Assembly: GCA_041484195.1 (NCBI GenBank)
Contig: JBGPHC010000014.1
Span: forward strand, 47,314-111,313
Length of the DNA: 64,000 bases
From: PSRI01 sp041484195
Lineage (GTDB): Bacteria > Bacteroidota > Bacteroidia > Chitinophagales > Chitinophagaceae
Reading direction: 5' to 3'
Each line of letters opens with the position of its first letter. Position 1 is the first letter of the stretch. Below are positions 8,971 through 17,229 of the stretch, one piece after another. A model generated the notes under the pieces. It was not told the origin of the DNA and searched no databases. It saw nothing but the letters and a program-made list of their open reading frames with translations. The translations under genes were made by a program, and so were the position numbers.

Positions 8971-9429
8971 ATGAAAGGGCCTTTTGCCTTGATCCTGATC
9001 CCTGCCTTATTCCTCCACACATTTCCCTTGAAAGCTCAACGGAAGCAGGATCCCGATTCCGTGAAAGTATCGCTCAAATTGGGCAAAAAGAGCAAGGCTC
9101 AAATTCCTGTTGACTCCGCATTTATCATTTTCGACAAATATAATTTGAATGGAGCAGGCATTGTGTACAAAGTGTACCGGGTCTCTTCTAACCATATTGA
9201 ACTTGAAAATGTACCTGTCGGAAAATATTATATCGACGTATTTTGCTACGGACCTGCCAGACAGCGCCTGACCAAGACCGTTTACCTCAGTTCGCGGAGA
9301 AAAATAAATAAAATCAGGTTTAAACCCAAATCGACCGAACTCTATGCGCCGGGAGAGGCATTCATCCCTCCCGAAAAAATAAGCCCCACTAGACTAAAGG
9401 TCACTCATGAAGGCAGTTTCAGACCCTAA
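8971..9429 (+). CDS. small secreted protein, carboxypeptidase-regulatory-like fold
   Basis: The 152-aa product has a signal peptide (MKGPFALILIPALFLHTFPL, cleaved after KAQ) followed by a single beta-sandwich-like region: the segment NHIELENVPVGKYYIDVF resembles the edge of CarboxypepD_reg or SpaA-like domains, which often read 'L.nvp.G.Y.i.v'. No catalytic residues can be identified. It is probably periplasmic or surface exposed. It stands alone downstream of the lipid synthase with a 177-nt gap that shows nothing notable. Confidence 0.65.
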   Translation: MKGPFALILIPALFLHTFPLKAQRKQDPDSVKVSLKLGKKSKAQIPVDSAFIIFDKYNLNGAGIVYKVYRVSSNHIELENVPVGKYYIDVFCYGPARQRLTKTVYLSSRRKINKIRFKPKSTELYAPGEAFIPPEKISPTRLKVTHEGSFRP

Positions 9430-9528
9430 TATGACTGGTTACTTTTCATATAATCTACTTTAATTTCACCTACCTACCTATTTGAATTAAAGAAAATTCC
9501 CTGTCAGCTCAGAAATATCAAAAAAAAA

Positions 9529-9594
9529 CCCCGCCTTGGGCGGGGGCTCTAATCTTAAACCATTAACCATTAAACCTTATCCTATGAAAAACCG
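9529..9594. repeat. hairpin/ATGAAAAACC element, copy A
   Basis: A perfect 7-bp GC stem (CCCCGCC at 9529-9535 with GGCGGGG at 9539-9545, loop TTG) is preceded by eight A's and followed, 38 nt later, by TATCCTATGAAAAACCG (9578-9594), a 17-mer identical to that of copy C. Read on the minus strand the hairpin is followed by a T-tract, so it can also be a leftward terminator. The ATG at 9584 opens only a five-codon frame (MKNRI). Confidence 0.6.
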
Positions 9595-9775
9595 AATTTA
9601 AAGTCGTTTTTTGGAATATTAAGGTTGCAATGATATAAAATTTTAATCTTTTTCAGCGTATCCGAATGATCATAATTGCACTAAAATAATATTTGATTCC
9701 ATAATTCAGGATAATTTATTGGCAATTAATTATGGAGATCGATCAATAGCTTTCGGCTATTCAGGGCATTAAAAA

Positions 9776-9851
9776 GGGCTGGATGGAAATCCTGCCCCGT
9801 TTCTAAATCCAATATCCTATGAAAAACCATAGGTATAGACTACGAAACGGG
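9776..9851. repeat. hairpin/ATGAAAAACC element, copy B
   Basis: The stretch 9776-9828 matches 9928-9979 (copy C) with two substitutions and a one-base gap. It holds a stem GGGC-T-GGAT / ATCC-T-GCCC with loop GGAA. Further pairing is possible: CCCGTTTC (9796-9803) with GAAACGGG (9844-9851), enclosing a 6-bp hairpin CCTATG-AAAAAC-CATAGG (9816-9833) that would hide the ATG. An A-tract at 9771-9775 precedes it. Confidence 0.6.
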
Positions 9852-9927
9852 TTGAAAAGTTGCACTGGGTTCCTAAAAACTATATACGAGGCTGAAGGGG
9901 CCATTTTCGGGGGGAAAACAAAAATAA

Positions 9928-9979
9928 GGGCTGGATAGAAATCCGGCCCCGTTTTAAATCCAATATCCTATGAAAAACC
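9928..9979. repeat. hairpin/ATGAAAAACC element, copy C
   Basis: The second near-identical copy has stem GGGC-T-GGAT / ATCC-G-GCCC with loop AGAA, so the T-T mismatch of copy B becomes a T-G wobble. The A-rich tract at 9915-9927 makes it a good minus-strand rho-independent terminator for the thioredoxin gene that ends at 10028. The element ends in TATCCTATGAAAAACCG and opens a 17-codon frame. Confidence 0.6.
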
Positions 9980-10023
9980 GTTACTATAACGACTATAATG
10001 GCTTCTATATTGTTGTTTGTTAA
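9970..10023 (+). CDS. possible 17-aa Tyr-rich micro-ORF
   Basis: The ATG inside repeat copy C opens a frame of 17 codons, MKNRYYNDYNGFYIVVC, with four tyrosines and a stop at 10021-10023. It looks like a leader peptide, but the next plus-strand gene (ubiX) is over 600 nt away, and the adjacent gene is on the opposite strand. Copies A and B give unrelated frames after MKN, so this may be fortuitous. Confidence 0.2.
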   Translation: MKNRYYNDYNGFYIVVC

Positions 10024-10027
10024 TAAT

Positions 10028-10603
10028 TTATTTCCAGGTAGACTTGAATTTTTGCTGGAATTCCCCGAACGAAGTTTTACCAAAATAGCCCTCCCCAAAA
10101 TACTTAAGGACCAGCTCCATTTCTTCAGGCTTTAAGTATCCGGGTATCGCCTGGGGGGCGGAGCCATCGGCAGGGAGGATTATGGTGGTGGGGAATGCCA
10201 GGTTGCCGCCTGATAGATAAACTGCGAATTCATTAACCCTGTAATCTGGTCTGAATTTGAATTGCCGGCCTTTCCAGTTTAAGATTTCTTTGGTCTCCGC
10301 ATCCAGTTTTACCGGGTAAAATTTTTCAGTGACATATTTGATGAGATCGGAATTGGTATATGTTTTCTTATCCATTACTTTACACCAGGTACACCAATCA
10401 GTGTAGAGATCTATCATGACAGGTTTCTTCAGGGTCTGCAATCGCGCACCTGCTTCGTTAAGATTCAGCCATTCCAGTTTCTCGCGATCCTTAGCCGCTT
10501 GTTTTAGCACAGGGTCTCGGGGATTGCTGTTCACCTGGCTTTGCTGGGCGCAGGAAAAAATGGCTATCCATGCTGAGGCTACAACAATGCTGAGTTTTTG
10601 CAT
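10028..10603 (-). CDS. thioredoxin-fold lipoprotein
   Basis: The 191-aa protein starts at the ATG at 10603, which begins a lipoprotein signal (MQKLSIVVASAWIAIFSC with the lipobox Cys in IFSC); the frame extends 11 codons further upstream without a signal. The thioredoxin active site is DLYTDWCTWCKVMDKKTY, a CTWC pair typical of the thioredoxin-like (DUF255/Thioredoxin_7) proteins of Bacteroidota. It should be anchored in the envelope and act on periplasmic disulfides or thioethers. It is divergent from ubiX with 38 bp between the start codons and is followed by the terminator-like hairpin of repeat copy C. Confidence 0.88.
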   Translation of the reverse strand: MQKLSIVVASAWIAIFSCAQQSQVNSNPRDPVLKQAAKDREKLEWLNLNEAGARLQTLKKPVMIDLYTDWCTWCKVMDKKTYTNSDLIKYVTEKFYPVKLDAETKEILNWKGRQFKFRPDYRVNEFAVYLSGGNLAFPTTIILPADGSAPQAIPGYLKPEEMELVLKYFGEGYFGKTSFGEFQQKFKSTWK

Positions 10604-10622
10604 ATGTTTTCGTTTATTTACA

Positions 10623-10630
10623 CAAAGATA
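10623..10630 (-). promoter_or_regulatory. putative -7 element (TATCTTTG) for the thioredoxin gene
   Basis: On the minus strand TATCTTTG matches TAnnTTTG and lies 19 nt before the ATG at 10603. Any -33 element would fall inside the first codons of the divergent ubiX gene (start 10642), so the two genes share a very tight control region. Confidence 0.5.
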
Positions 10631-10641
10631 AAGCACTATTC

Positions 10642-11202
10642 ATGCAAAAAATTGTCATGGCGGTGACTGGAGCAAGTGGGTCTGTATATGCGAAGACGAT
10701 CCTTGATAAATTGCTTCAAATCAAAGCCCAATGGGATGACCTGGGTGTGGTAATGACAGAAAATGCCAAGGAAGTCTGGTTAACAGAATTGGGTAACCGC
10801 GATTATCAAAATTACTCCTTGAAATTTTATGGTCAGCAGGATTTTAATGCTCCATTTGCATCCGGATCAGGAAGATTCGACAGCATGATCATAATTCCCT
10901 GCTCGATGGGAACCTTGGGAAGGATCGCCACCGGTGTGTCGAATGACTTAATCACAAGAGCCGCCGATGTAATCCTGAAAGAAAGAAGAAAACTCATTTG
11001 TGTAGTCAGGGACACTCCGTACAATCTCATACATATCCGGAATATGGAAACGATTACCCTGGCCGGTGGAATCATTTGTCCCGCTTCTCCCTCCTTTTAT
11101 AGTAAACCGCAGACTGTTGAAGCCGTTGCAGCGACTGTAGTGGACAGGGTATTGGATCTATGTGGATTTGAAAACAGGAGTTTCAGATGGGGTGGCGAAT
11201 GA
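10642..11202 (+). CDS. ubiX: UbiX family flavin prenyltransferase
   Basis: The 186-aa enzyme attaches a dimethylallyl group to FMN to make prenylated FMN, the cofactor of UbiD-type decarboxylases. The flavin-binding N-terminus VTGASGSVYA (8-17), the central IIIPCSMGTLGRIATGVSNDL segment (start near residue 84), the ERRKLICVVRDTPYN motif and the C-terminal CPASPSFYS are all characteristic. Length is usual. No ubiD homologue is adjacent, so the partner decarboxylase must be elsewhere. The gene sits divergently to the thioredoxin lipoprotein. Confidence 0.95.
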   Translation: MQKIVMAVTGASGSVYAKTILDKLLQIKAQWDDLGVVMTENAKEVWLTELGNRDYQNYSLKFYGQQDFNAPFASGSGRFDSMIIIPCSMGTLGRIATGVSNDLITRAADVILKERRKLICVVRDTPYNLIHIRNMETITLAGGIICPASPSFYSKPQTVEAVAATVVDRVLDLCGFENRSFRWGGE

Positions 11203-11363
11203 AAGTTTAGGCATGTCCCTTGAGTCGGGACTGAAATTGAAACTGACCGTATCGCAAAAATCACAATCCAGGTTTTCCATTCGGGCCCACCATTTTTTAT
11301 CCAGGAGCAACCCTTGAAAATCATTGCTAATAAAACAGGAATGGCTGCCATTCCGAAATTCTT

Positions 11364-12035
11364 TTATCTTAAGTCAATGACCTCAACACCGGGGAATTTT
11401 TTGGCGTCGAAGCTGAACATGGAGTCGTCAATCTTTGCATTGGGAGAAAATTTACTAACCATATAAGAATAGCGATTGCCGTTTTTTTCGAACACTTTGG
11501 TTCCTACGATATTCCTGGTTGCTTTATCAATAAACACCAACACTTTGAAGAAAGCCTTGGATTTATCCACGGGTGTGAGTTCTATTTCCTGGATCGTCTT
11601 CCCTCCCTGCTTCTTGTCAGCATTCTGTTTGTACAAGAAGTCCTTGTCGTAAAAATTACTGAATAGCTTTTGGGGAGTGATGGCGCTGGTACCCGGGTCA
11701 TACTGGCTTATCTGCACTTCATTGCTACTCTTATCAAAAGTCCATACTGTAACGCCATCGCAGAATATCTCCTGGCCAGTGAGGCTCACCCTGTATTTCG
11801 TATCCTTCATATTTACTAACCCTTTCTTGGAGGCCTGCAGCTTCCCGTTTGACCCTTCAATATTCATGGTAAATTCCGCCTTAACGGTCTTATAGGTCTT
11901 AAATTTGGCGGTTACGGCATCCAAAATCTTTTTGGCGTCAGGATCATTAGTGCCAATGCTGTTGTTGGGAATTTGAGTGAGTCCGGGGATGCTTCGTATG
12001 AGCAAGATCGTAGCAAGGATCAAGAATCTTTTCAT
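11364..12035 (-). CDS. lolA: LolA-like outer-membrane lipoprotein carrier
   Basis: The 223-aa product has a signal peptide (MKRFLILATILLIRSIPGLT) and the LolA/LolB half-barrel pattern: KTVKAEFTMNIEG, a long beta segment KGLVNMKDTKYRVSLTGQEI, then VWTFDKSSNEVQISQYDP and LFSNFYDKDFLY. It probably carries lipoproteins across the periplasm, although in Bacteroidota LolB is not obvious and the export route may differ. It lies downstream of ftsK in the same direction, an arrangement also seen in Proteobacteria, but a separate -7 element in the 100-nt gap suggests its own promoter. Confidence 0.85.
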   Translation of the reverse strand: MKRFLILATILLIRSIPGLTQIPNNSIGTNDPDAKKILDAVTAKFKTYKTVKAEFTMNIEGSNGKLQASKKGLVNMKDTKYRVSLTGQEIFCDGVTVWTFDKSSNEVQISQYDPGTSAITPQKLFSNFYDKDFLYKQNADKKQGGKTIQEIELTPVDKSKAFFKVLVFIDKATRNIVGTKVFEKNGNRYSYMVSKFSPNAKIDDSMFSFDAKKFPGVEVIDLR

Positions 12036-12065
12036 TAAATTTTATTTATGCTGGCAGATGGGCGG

Positions 12066-12073
12066 CAAATATA
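12066..12073 (-). promoter_or_regulatory. putative -7 element (TATATTTG) for lolA
   Basis: TATATTTG on the minus strand fits TAnnTTTG and lies 30 nt before the lolA ATG, between ftsK and lolA. No strong -33 box is visible. Confidence 0.45.
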
Positions 12074-12135
12074 ATCATTCTATTGATGGCCCCCGAGGCA
12101 AGCTAGTTTAATACCGTCTTTGTTAAAAACTGCAG

Positions 12136-14685
12136 CTAATTAATTCCCTGAAGAAAATGTTCCAGTTCCATTTCGGTCTTAAACAAAACATCTCTCGCCT
12201 TACTGCCCTGGTTGGGTCCCACTATTCCCGCCGATTCCAGTTGATCCATCAAACGGCCCGCCCTGTTATAGCCCAGCTTCATACGCCTTTGCAGCAACGA
12301 AGTAGACCCTATCTGGCTCTGAACTATCAGCCTCGCGGCGTCTTCGAACAATGGATCCCGGTCACTTGGGTCAAAATCGCTGCCATCTGAATCTTTTTCA
12401 TCAATATATTCGGGTAATAAGAATGCCATCGGATAGCCCCTTTGTTCCCCAATAAAGTCCACTACATTTTCCACTTCCGGGGTGTCAACAAATGCGCACT
12501 GTACCCTGGTTATTTCACCGTTGTAGGACACAAGCATATCACCCCTTCCTATCAATTGCTCTGCCCCACCTGTGTCTAATATGGTTCTGGAATCTATTTT
12601 AGAGGATACTTTAAACGCAATCCGGGCGGGGAAATTAGCCTTAATGGTGCCCGTAATGATATTGACCGAAGGACGCTGCGTAGCGATGATGAGGTGAATG
12701 CCAACGGCCCTTGCCAATTGTGCAAGCCTTGCAATAGGCATTTCGATTTCCTTACCGGCCGTCATGATTAAGTCGGCAAACTCATCAATTACCAATACAA
12801 TGAAGGGCAGGTATTGGTGCCCTTTTTCAGGGCTCAGTTTTCTTGAAACAAATTTTTCATTGTATTCCCTGATGTTCCGGCAGGCGGCTTCCTTCAGGAG
12901 GTCGTAGCGGTTATCCATCTCAATGCAAAGAGCATTCAGTGTGTGGACCACTTTTTTCGTGTCGGTGATGATGGCTTCCTCTTCGCCTGGCAATTTTGCC
13001 AGGAAATGCTTTTCGATCAAACGGTACAGGCTCAACTCCACTTTCTTGGGATCCACCATTACCAGTTTGAGTTGCGAGGGATGTTTCCGATATAAAAGTG
13101 ATACCAGGATGGCGTTGATGCCTACTGATTTCCCCTGGCCCGTGGCGCCTGCCATGAGCAGGTGCGGCATGGTGCTGAGGTCCACAATAAAATTCTCATT
13201 GTCAATCTTCTTCCCTAACGCTATCGGTAAGGCGAAGCTATTGTTTTGGAATTTGTCGGAAGCCAGCAACCCCTTCATGCTCACTACAGTCTTTTTTACA
13301 TTCGGCACTTCAATCCCGATGGTTCCCTTGCCCGGAATGGGTGCGATGATGCGGATTCCAAGAGCGGCAAGACTGAGGGCAATGTCATCCTCAAGGTTCT
13401 TGATCCGCGATATTCGCACGCCGGCTGCCGGAACAATTTCATAGAGTGTTACGGTGGGTCCAACGGTTGCGAATATTTTCTGGATCGCTATATCGTAGTT
13501 CTTGAGCGTATTGATGATCTGGTTCTTATTGGCTTCCAGTTCCGCGGGATCCTGTATGATCCTTTCGCTGCCATGGGTTTCCAACAAATCCAATGAAGGG
13601 TATTTGTAGTCCCGCAGATCCAATACGGGATCATAGGGTTCCAATATTACAGGTTTATGCCAATGCAGATCTGATTCTTCCTTTTCAGCTGGCCTTTGCA
13701 GTTCCAGTTCCAGGTTTTCTTCAGCCTTCTGTTTCCGGGATGGATTTCTCAAACCCGGCGATTTTTGTTCATTCAATACAATGGTAGGCACTAAGTCTGC
13801 TTCATCCGGAGACCGATTCAATGGGCCTTCGTCGTCCAGGTCTTCTAAATCTGCACCATCGGCCTTTTTTCTTTCAATCAGCCTGATCTCATCATCCTGC
13901 CGGTTTTCCAGTTTGGGGGGAATCACCACGATCCCTCCTTCATGCCTGAGCATATTCCCCCGAGAGTCAAAGGTCTCATCCACAAAGAGCCTCGCCTCTT
14001 CAGTAAAAGAATTATCAACCGGCACAAATTTTTCTCTGGCGGTTTCGCCTGACCTTTTTGGTTTTTTCGCGGGTAATCTGAAAACCGGATTGAATCGCCA
14101 AATGAAATAAGAAAATCCCGCAATGATCAGAACGGAAGCCGTGCCTAGCCTGCCTATCAATCCAATGAGCCATTTGCTCACCATATTACCTACTTCTCCT
14201 CCCCAGGGAAAAACCTGGCCACTCATTACAAAAGATAATGCAGTGCTGAAAAAAATAAGTCCAACTACCACGTACCTGAAATTCCGCCAAACAGAAAATA
14301 TCTTTCTCTTAAAAAGCAGGTTCACGCCAATTATGAAGAACAAAGTGCAGAAGAGATAAGATGCGATCCCAAATCCTTTGTAGAAAAATATATGAGAAGT
14401 ATAGGCGCCTATTCGTCCAAGGAGATTGGCCGCCTGCACGTCTGATCCAAACAGAAATTTAGAGAATCCCTGCAATACCTTGTCCTGATCTTCGGCCCAG
14501 GTGAATAAATAGGAAGTGAAAGAGATAAACAGGAAAAAAGAAATCAAAAGCAATACACTGCCCAGTATCTTATGGGTGCGCTCATCCTTCACCAACTGCT
14601 TCATTTCAACCTTCTCTGACTTATCAGTAGTGAGTTTTTCCGGATCCGGAGCCTTGGCTTTCTTAGTTTTAATTCGATTCGCCAT
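12136..14685 (-). CDS. ftsK: FtsK/SpoIIIE DNA translocase
   Basis: This 849-aa septal translocase pumps chromosome dimers toward dif and supports XerCD resolution. Near the N-terminus four hydrophobic helices anchor it in the membrane (roughly residues 40-205), followed by an acidic/charged linker (about 215-370). The alpha/beta motor has Walker A GATGQGKS (513-520), Walker B VLVIDEFADL (630-639) and the ATQRPSVNIITGTIKANFP segment (from 669). The winged-helix gamma domain (about 775-849, LLQRRMKLGYNRAGRLMDQL) should recognise KOPS-like sequences. All parts are intact. XerD is encoded 30 kb away in the same window. Confidence 0.97.
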   Translation of the reverse strand: MANRIKTKKAKAPDPEKLTTDKSEKVEMKQLVKDERTHKILGSVLLLISFFLFISFTSYLFTWAEDQDKVLQGFSKFLFGSDVQAANLLGRIGAYTSHIFFYKGFGIASYLFCTLFFIIGVNLLFKRKIFSVWRNFRYVVVGLIFFSTALSFVMSGQVFPWGGEVGNMVSKWLIGLIGRLGTASVLIIAGFSYFIWRFNPVFRLPAKKPKRSGETAREKFVPVDNSFTEEARLFVDETFDSRGNMLRHEGGIVVIPPKLENRQDDEIRLIERKKADGADLEDLDDEGPLNRSPDEADLVPTIVLNEQKSPGLRNPSRKQKAEENLELELQRPAEKEESDLHWHKPVILEPYDPVLDLRDYKYPSLDLLETHGSERIIQDPAELEANKNQIINTLKNYDIAIQKIFATVGPTVTLYEIVPAAGVRISRIKNLEDDIALSLAALGIRIIAPIPGKGTIGIEVPNVKKTVVSMKGLLASDKFQNNSFALPIALGKKIDNENFIVDLSTMPHLLMAGATGQGKSVGINAILVSLLYRKHPSQLKLVMVDPKKVELSLYRLIEKHFLAKLPGEEEAIITDTKKVVHTLNALCIEMDNRYDLLKEAACRNIREYNEKFVSRKLSPEKGHQYLPFIVLVIDEFADLIMTAGKEIEMPIARLAQLARAVGIHLIIATQRPSVNIITGTIKANFPARIAFKVSSKIDSRTILDTGGAEQLIGRGDMLVSYNGEITRVQCAFVDTPEVENVVDFIGEQRGYPMAFLLPEYIDEKDSDGSDFDPSDRDPLFEDAARLIVQSQIGSTSLLQRRMKLGYNRAGRLMDQLESAGIVGPNQGSKARDVLFKTEMELEHFLQGIN

Positions 14686-14719
14686 GCGAAAACAAACCTA
14701 TGGGAATTTTGATGATATA

Positions 14720-14727
14720 CAAAGATA
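14720..14727 (-). promoter_or_regulatory. putative -7 element (TATCTTTG) for ftsK
   Basis: The minus-strand octamer fits TAnnTTTG and is 34 nt before the ftsK ATG. A -33 TTTG at proper spacing is not evident. Confidence 0.45.
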
Positions 14728-14800
14728 TGCTTATAAAATTAGCACCGGGTTTGAGGCCTGGTAGCATTTGAATTGCCAACAAAATGCCAAAAATGTAAAT

Positions 14801-14808
14801 TATATTTG
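14801..14808 (+). promoter_or_regulatory. putative -7 element (TATATTTG) for the 7TM histidine kinase
   Basis: TATATTTG fits TAnnTTTG and is 27 nt before the ATG at 14836. It is back to back with the ftsK promoter. Confidence 0.45.
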
Positions 14809-14835
14809 GATATTCCCTATCTGCTTGCAAATTAA

Positions 14836-16755
14836 ATGGATGTGTACCCATTAAAAATAGTTACATACATCATTGCCGCCCTCCTCACGCAACTTCCCAT
14901 TCGTGGACAGTCTGCCAGTGATTCCATTCTCATTGCCGATCATGCCAGCGTACCTAATAGCCTCAGCCTCGATGGGATGTATGATATTGCATTCTCTCAC
15001 TATTTTATCAGCGATCCTGCCTCCATTGCCGGACTCACCTATAATAATCCTCATCCAGAATCTCTTCGAAATGGGCTGCGTACAGATACCATGAATGCCG
15101 GCTATGCATTTCTCAGATTCACTATTTCCAATCCAACTGACAGCGCCCAGGCATTTTATTTTTACCCTGGTTACTACATGAAATCGCTGCATCTATTCAG
15201 GAAACCCACTGGAGCACCAACCAGTCAGGCATTGGCAGTACCGGATATAATGCCGACTGTAACTGATAAAATTGCATACAGGGAAATCACGCTGGCACCC
15301 CATGAATCAAGTACTTACTATGCACAAGTGCAACCAGTGGAAATAAGTACCAATCATTTATTACCCACACTGATCAATCCGGATTTTGTAAATACCCATG
15401 TGGCCCTCATGCACTTTGACAATTTTGACCTCAATATCCTGACTTATTTCCTGGTAGGCATCATGCTGATGATGGTGATATTCTCTTTTTCCAATTATAT
15501 ATTTTCGCTCAAAAAAGAATTTCTATATTATTCCATTTATGCGCTTTGCATTTCCGTGCTCCTGTTTATAAAAGCTTATCAATATAAATCATCCAATTAT
15601 TTTAACTTCTTCTTCGAAGAATACCTTGACTTTTTGGTAATGGTGACGGGCATCGCATTCTATATTGCGTTCGTTCGGAATTTTCTGTCTACACCCATTA
15701 AATATCCGAGACTGGATAAGGTATTGAAATGGAATGAGCGATTTTTATTGTTCTTCCTGCTCGTATTTTCCCTGCTGTATTTCACAACGCATAATGTGGT
15801 TTTGCTGGGAGTGCTGGAGAATTGTATAAAATATTTCATGTTGGCAATTGGAATATTCTTCGTGGCATTCGGTTTCAGATTGAATGACCGTTTGATGAAT
15901 TACCTGGTATGGGGGAACCTGGCGCTGGTGGTATTTGGTTTAATATCGCTGACCATGATTGTCTATAATGTTGTGATGAAGAATATTTTCACGGCCGCCA
16001 TTTTTTACTACGACCTGGGGATTGTACTTGAACTGATATTTTTCCTGTTCGGCCTCACTTATAAGAACCGGCGGGAACTGATAGAAAAGATTAAGATCGA
16101 AGAAGCATTCAAACTGGAAGACGAAAAACGGGATTTCGAAAAGCAACTTGCCGTTATCCAGGCGCAGCAGGAAGAAAGAAACAGGATCTCTGCCGATATG
16201 CATGATGAATTGGGAGGTGGCATGACCGCCATCAGGTTGATGAGTGAGCTGGCCAAGCAAAGATTAAAGCAATTGAATATTCCCGAAATTGAGAAGATCT
16301 CTGCATCCGCGAATGATCTGTTGGGCAAGATGAATGCCATCATCTGGAGCATGAGCCCCAGCAATGATACCATGGCAAACCTGGTGGCATATATCCGTAG
16401 TTATGCCCTGGAATTTTTTGAAAATACATCTATTATTTGTCATGTTCAGCTACCTGAAGAAATTCCACAAATGGAAATAAATGGCGTGAAGAGAAGGAGT
16501 ATATTCCTGGTGGTTAAAGAAACTTTGAACAATGTGGTAAAGCACTCGAAAGCAACACAGGTTTTTATCGTAATCACAATAGACAATGGGCTGCTGATCA
16601 GGATACACGATAATGGAATCGGTTTCGACCTGGAAAAAGTGAGCCAGTTCGGCAATGGGTTGCGTAATATGCGAAAGCGAATGAACAGTATTGATGGCCG
16701 GTTCTATATTGAAAAAAACAATGGTACACTCACTACCATGGAAGTGAGCTTATGA
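14836..16755 (+). CDS. 7TM-DISM sensor histidine kinase, HisKA_3 type
   Basis: The 639-aa protein has a signal-like N-terminus (ends near GQSASD), a periplasmic 7TMR-DISMED2-like beta domain (about 40-195), seven hydrophobic helices (about 205-425), a short coiled coil (RRELIEKIKIEEAFKLEDEK), then a HisKA_3 dimerisation helix with the phospho-acceptor His456 in ADMHDELGGG, and a HATPase domain (KETLNNVVKHSKA, then HDNGIGFD and GNGLRNMRKRM). The DExG-type motif after the His is typical of NarL-partner kinases. No response regulator is adjacent, so it is an orphan kinase whose partner is elsewhere. The DISM region usually senses small ligands such as carbohydrates, but the ligand is unknown here. 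Confidence 0.93.
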   Translation: MDVYPLKIVTYIIAALLTQLPIRGQSASDSILIADHASVPNSLSLDGMYDIAFSHYFISDPASIAGLTYNNPHPESLRNGLRTDTMNAGYAFLRFTISNPTDSAQAFYFYPGYYMKSLHLFRKPTGAPTSQALAVPDIMPTVTDKIAYREITLAPHESSTYYAQVQPVEISTNHLLPTLINPDFVNTHVALMHFDNFDLNILTYFLVGIMLMMVIFSFSNYIFSLKKEFLYYSIYALCISVLLFIKAYQYKSSNYFNFFFEEYLDFLVMVTGIAFYIAFVRNFLSTPIKYPRLDKVLKWNERFLLFFLLVFSLLYFTTHNVVLLGVLENCIKYFMLAIGIFFVAFGFRLNDRLMNYLVWGNLALVVFGLISLTMIVYNVVMKNIFTAAIFYYDLGIVLELIFFLFGLTYKNRRELIEKIKIEEAFKLEDEKRDFEKQLAVIQAQQEERNRISADMHDELGGGMTAIRLMSELAKQRLKQLNIPEIEKISASANDLLGKMNAIIWSMSPSNDTMANLVAYIRSYALEFFENTSIICHVQLPEEIPQMEINGVKRRSIFLVVKETLNNVVKHSKATQVFIVITIDNGLLIRIHDNGIGFDLEKVSQFGNGLRNMRKRMNSIDGRFYIEKNNGTLTTMEVSL

Positions 16756-16800
16756 GCCGGGGAGACTGAAAAAGTTATTACCTGGGATGAGTTGAATCTC

Positions 16801-17229
16801 TTATTTGGATTCGCCACCAGAAGAAGCGCTCCGGGAATTATGGCCAGATCGCCTGACACCAATCATCAGGAATATCCAACCCAAAATAAAACAGAGCCCA
16901 CCCAACGGGGTTACGGCCCCGAATCCTTCCGATCCAGAAGCATCCATGGCATCCAGGAGGGTGAGTACGTACAGCGATCCACTGAACAGGATAATCCCCG
17001 AAATGAAAAATATTCCCGCCCACTCCAACTTCTTGCTGGGAGACCTCCTGTAGAGGATGGCTGCAATCAACAGCGCAAAACAATGGTAGAATTGATATCT
17101 CACCCCGGTTTCAAAAGCGTTCAGGGATTCGGCGCTTACCAGGGTTTTCAGGGAATGCACGCCGAAAGCTCCTAAAGCCACACCCAGCGCACCTAATAAA
17201 GCTCCAATCTGAAGAAAGCGCCTATACAT
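16801..17229 (-). CDS. DUF423 family membrane protein
   Basis: I use the ATG at 17229 (142 aa), which overlaps the aroK stop by 8 nt and gives the family N-terminus (MYRRFLQIGALLGALGVALG), rather than the upstream frame start at 17259. The family signature is clear: ALGAFGVHSLK, then GVRYQFYHCFALL, then four membrane helices with GSLYVLTLLD and VTPLGGLCFILGWIFL. The function of this widespread small inner-membrane family is unknown. It is probably translated with aroK. Confidence 0.92.
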   Translation of the reverse strand: MYRRFLQIGALLGALGVALGAFGVHSLKTLVSAESLNAFETGVRYQFYHCFALLIAAILYRRSPSKKLEWAGIFFISGIILFSGSLYVLTLLDAMDASGSEGFGAVTPLGGLCFILGWIFLMIGVRRSGHNSRSASSGGESK

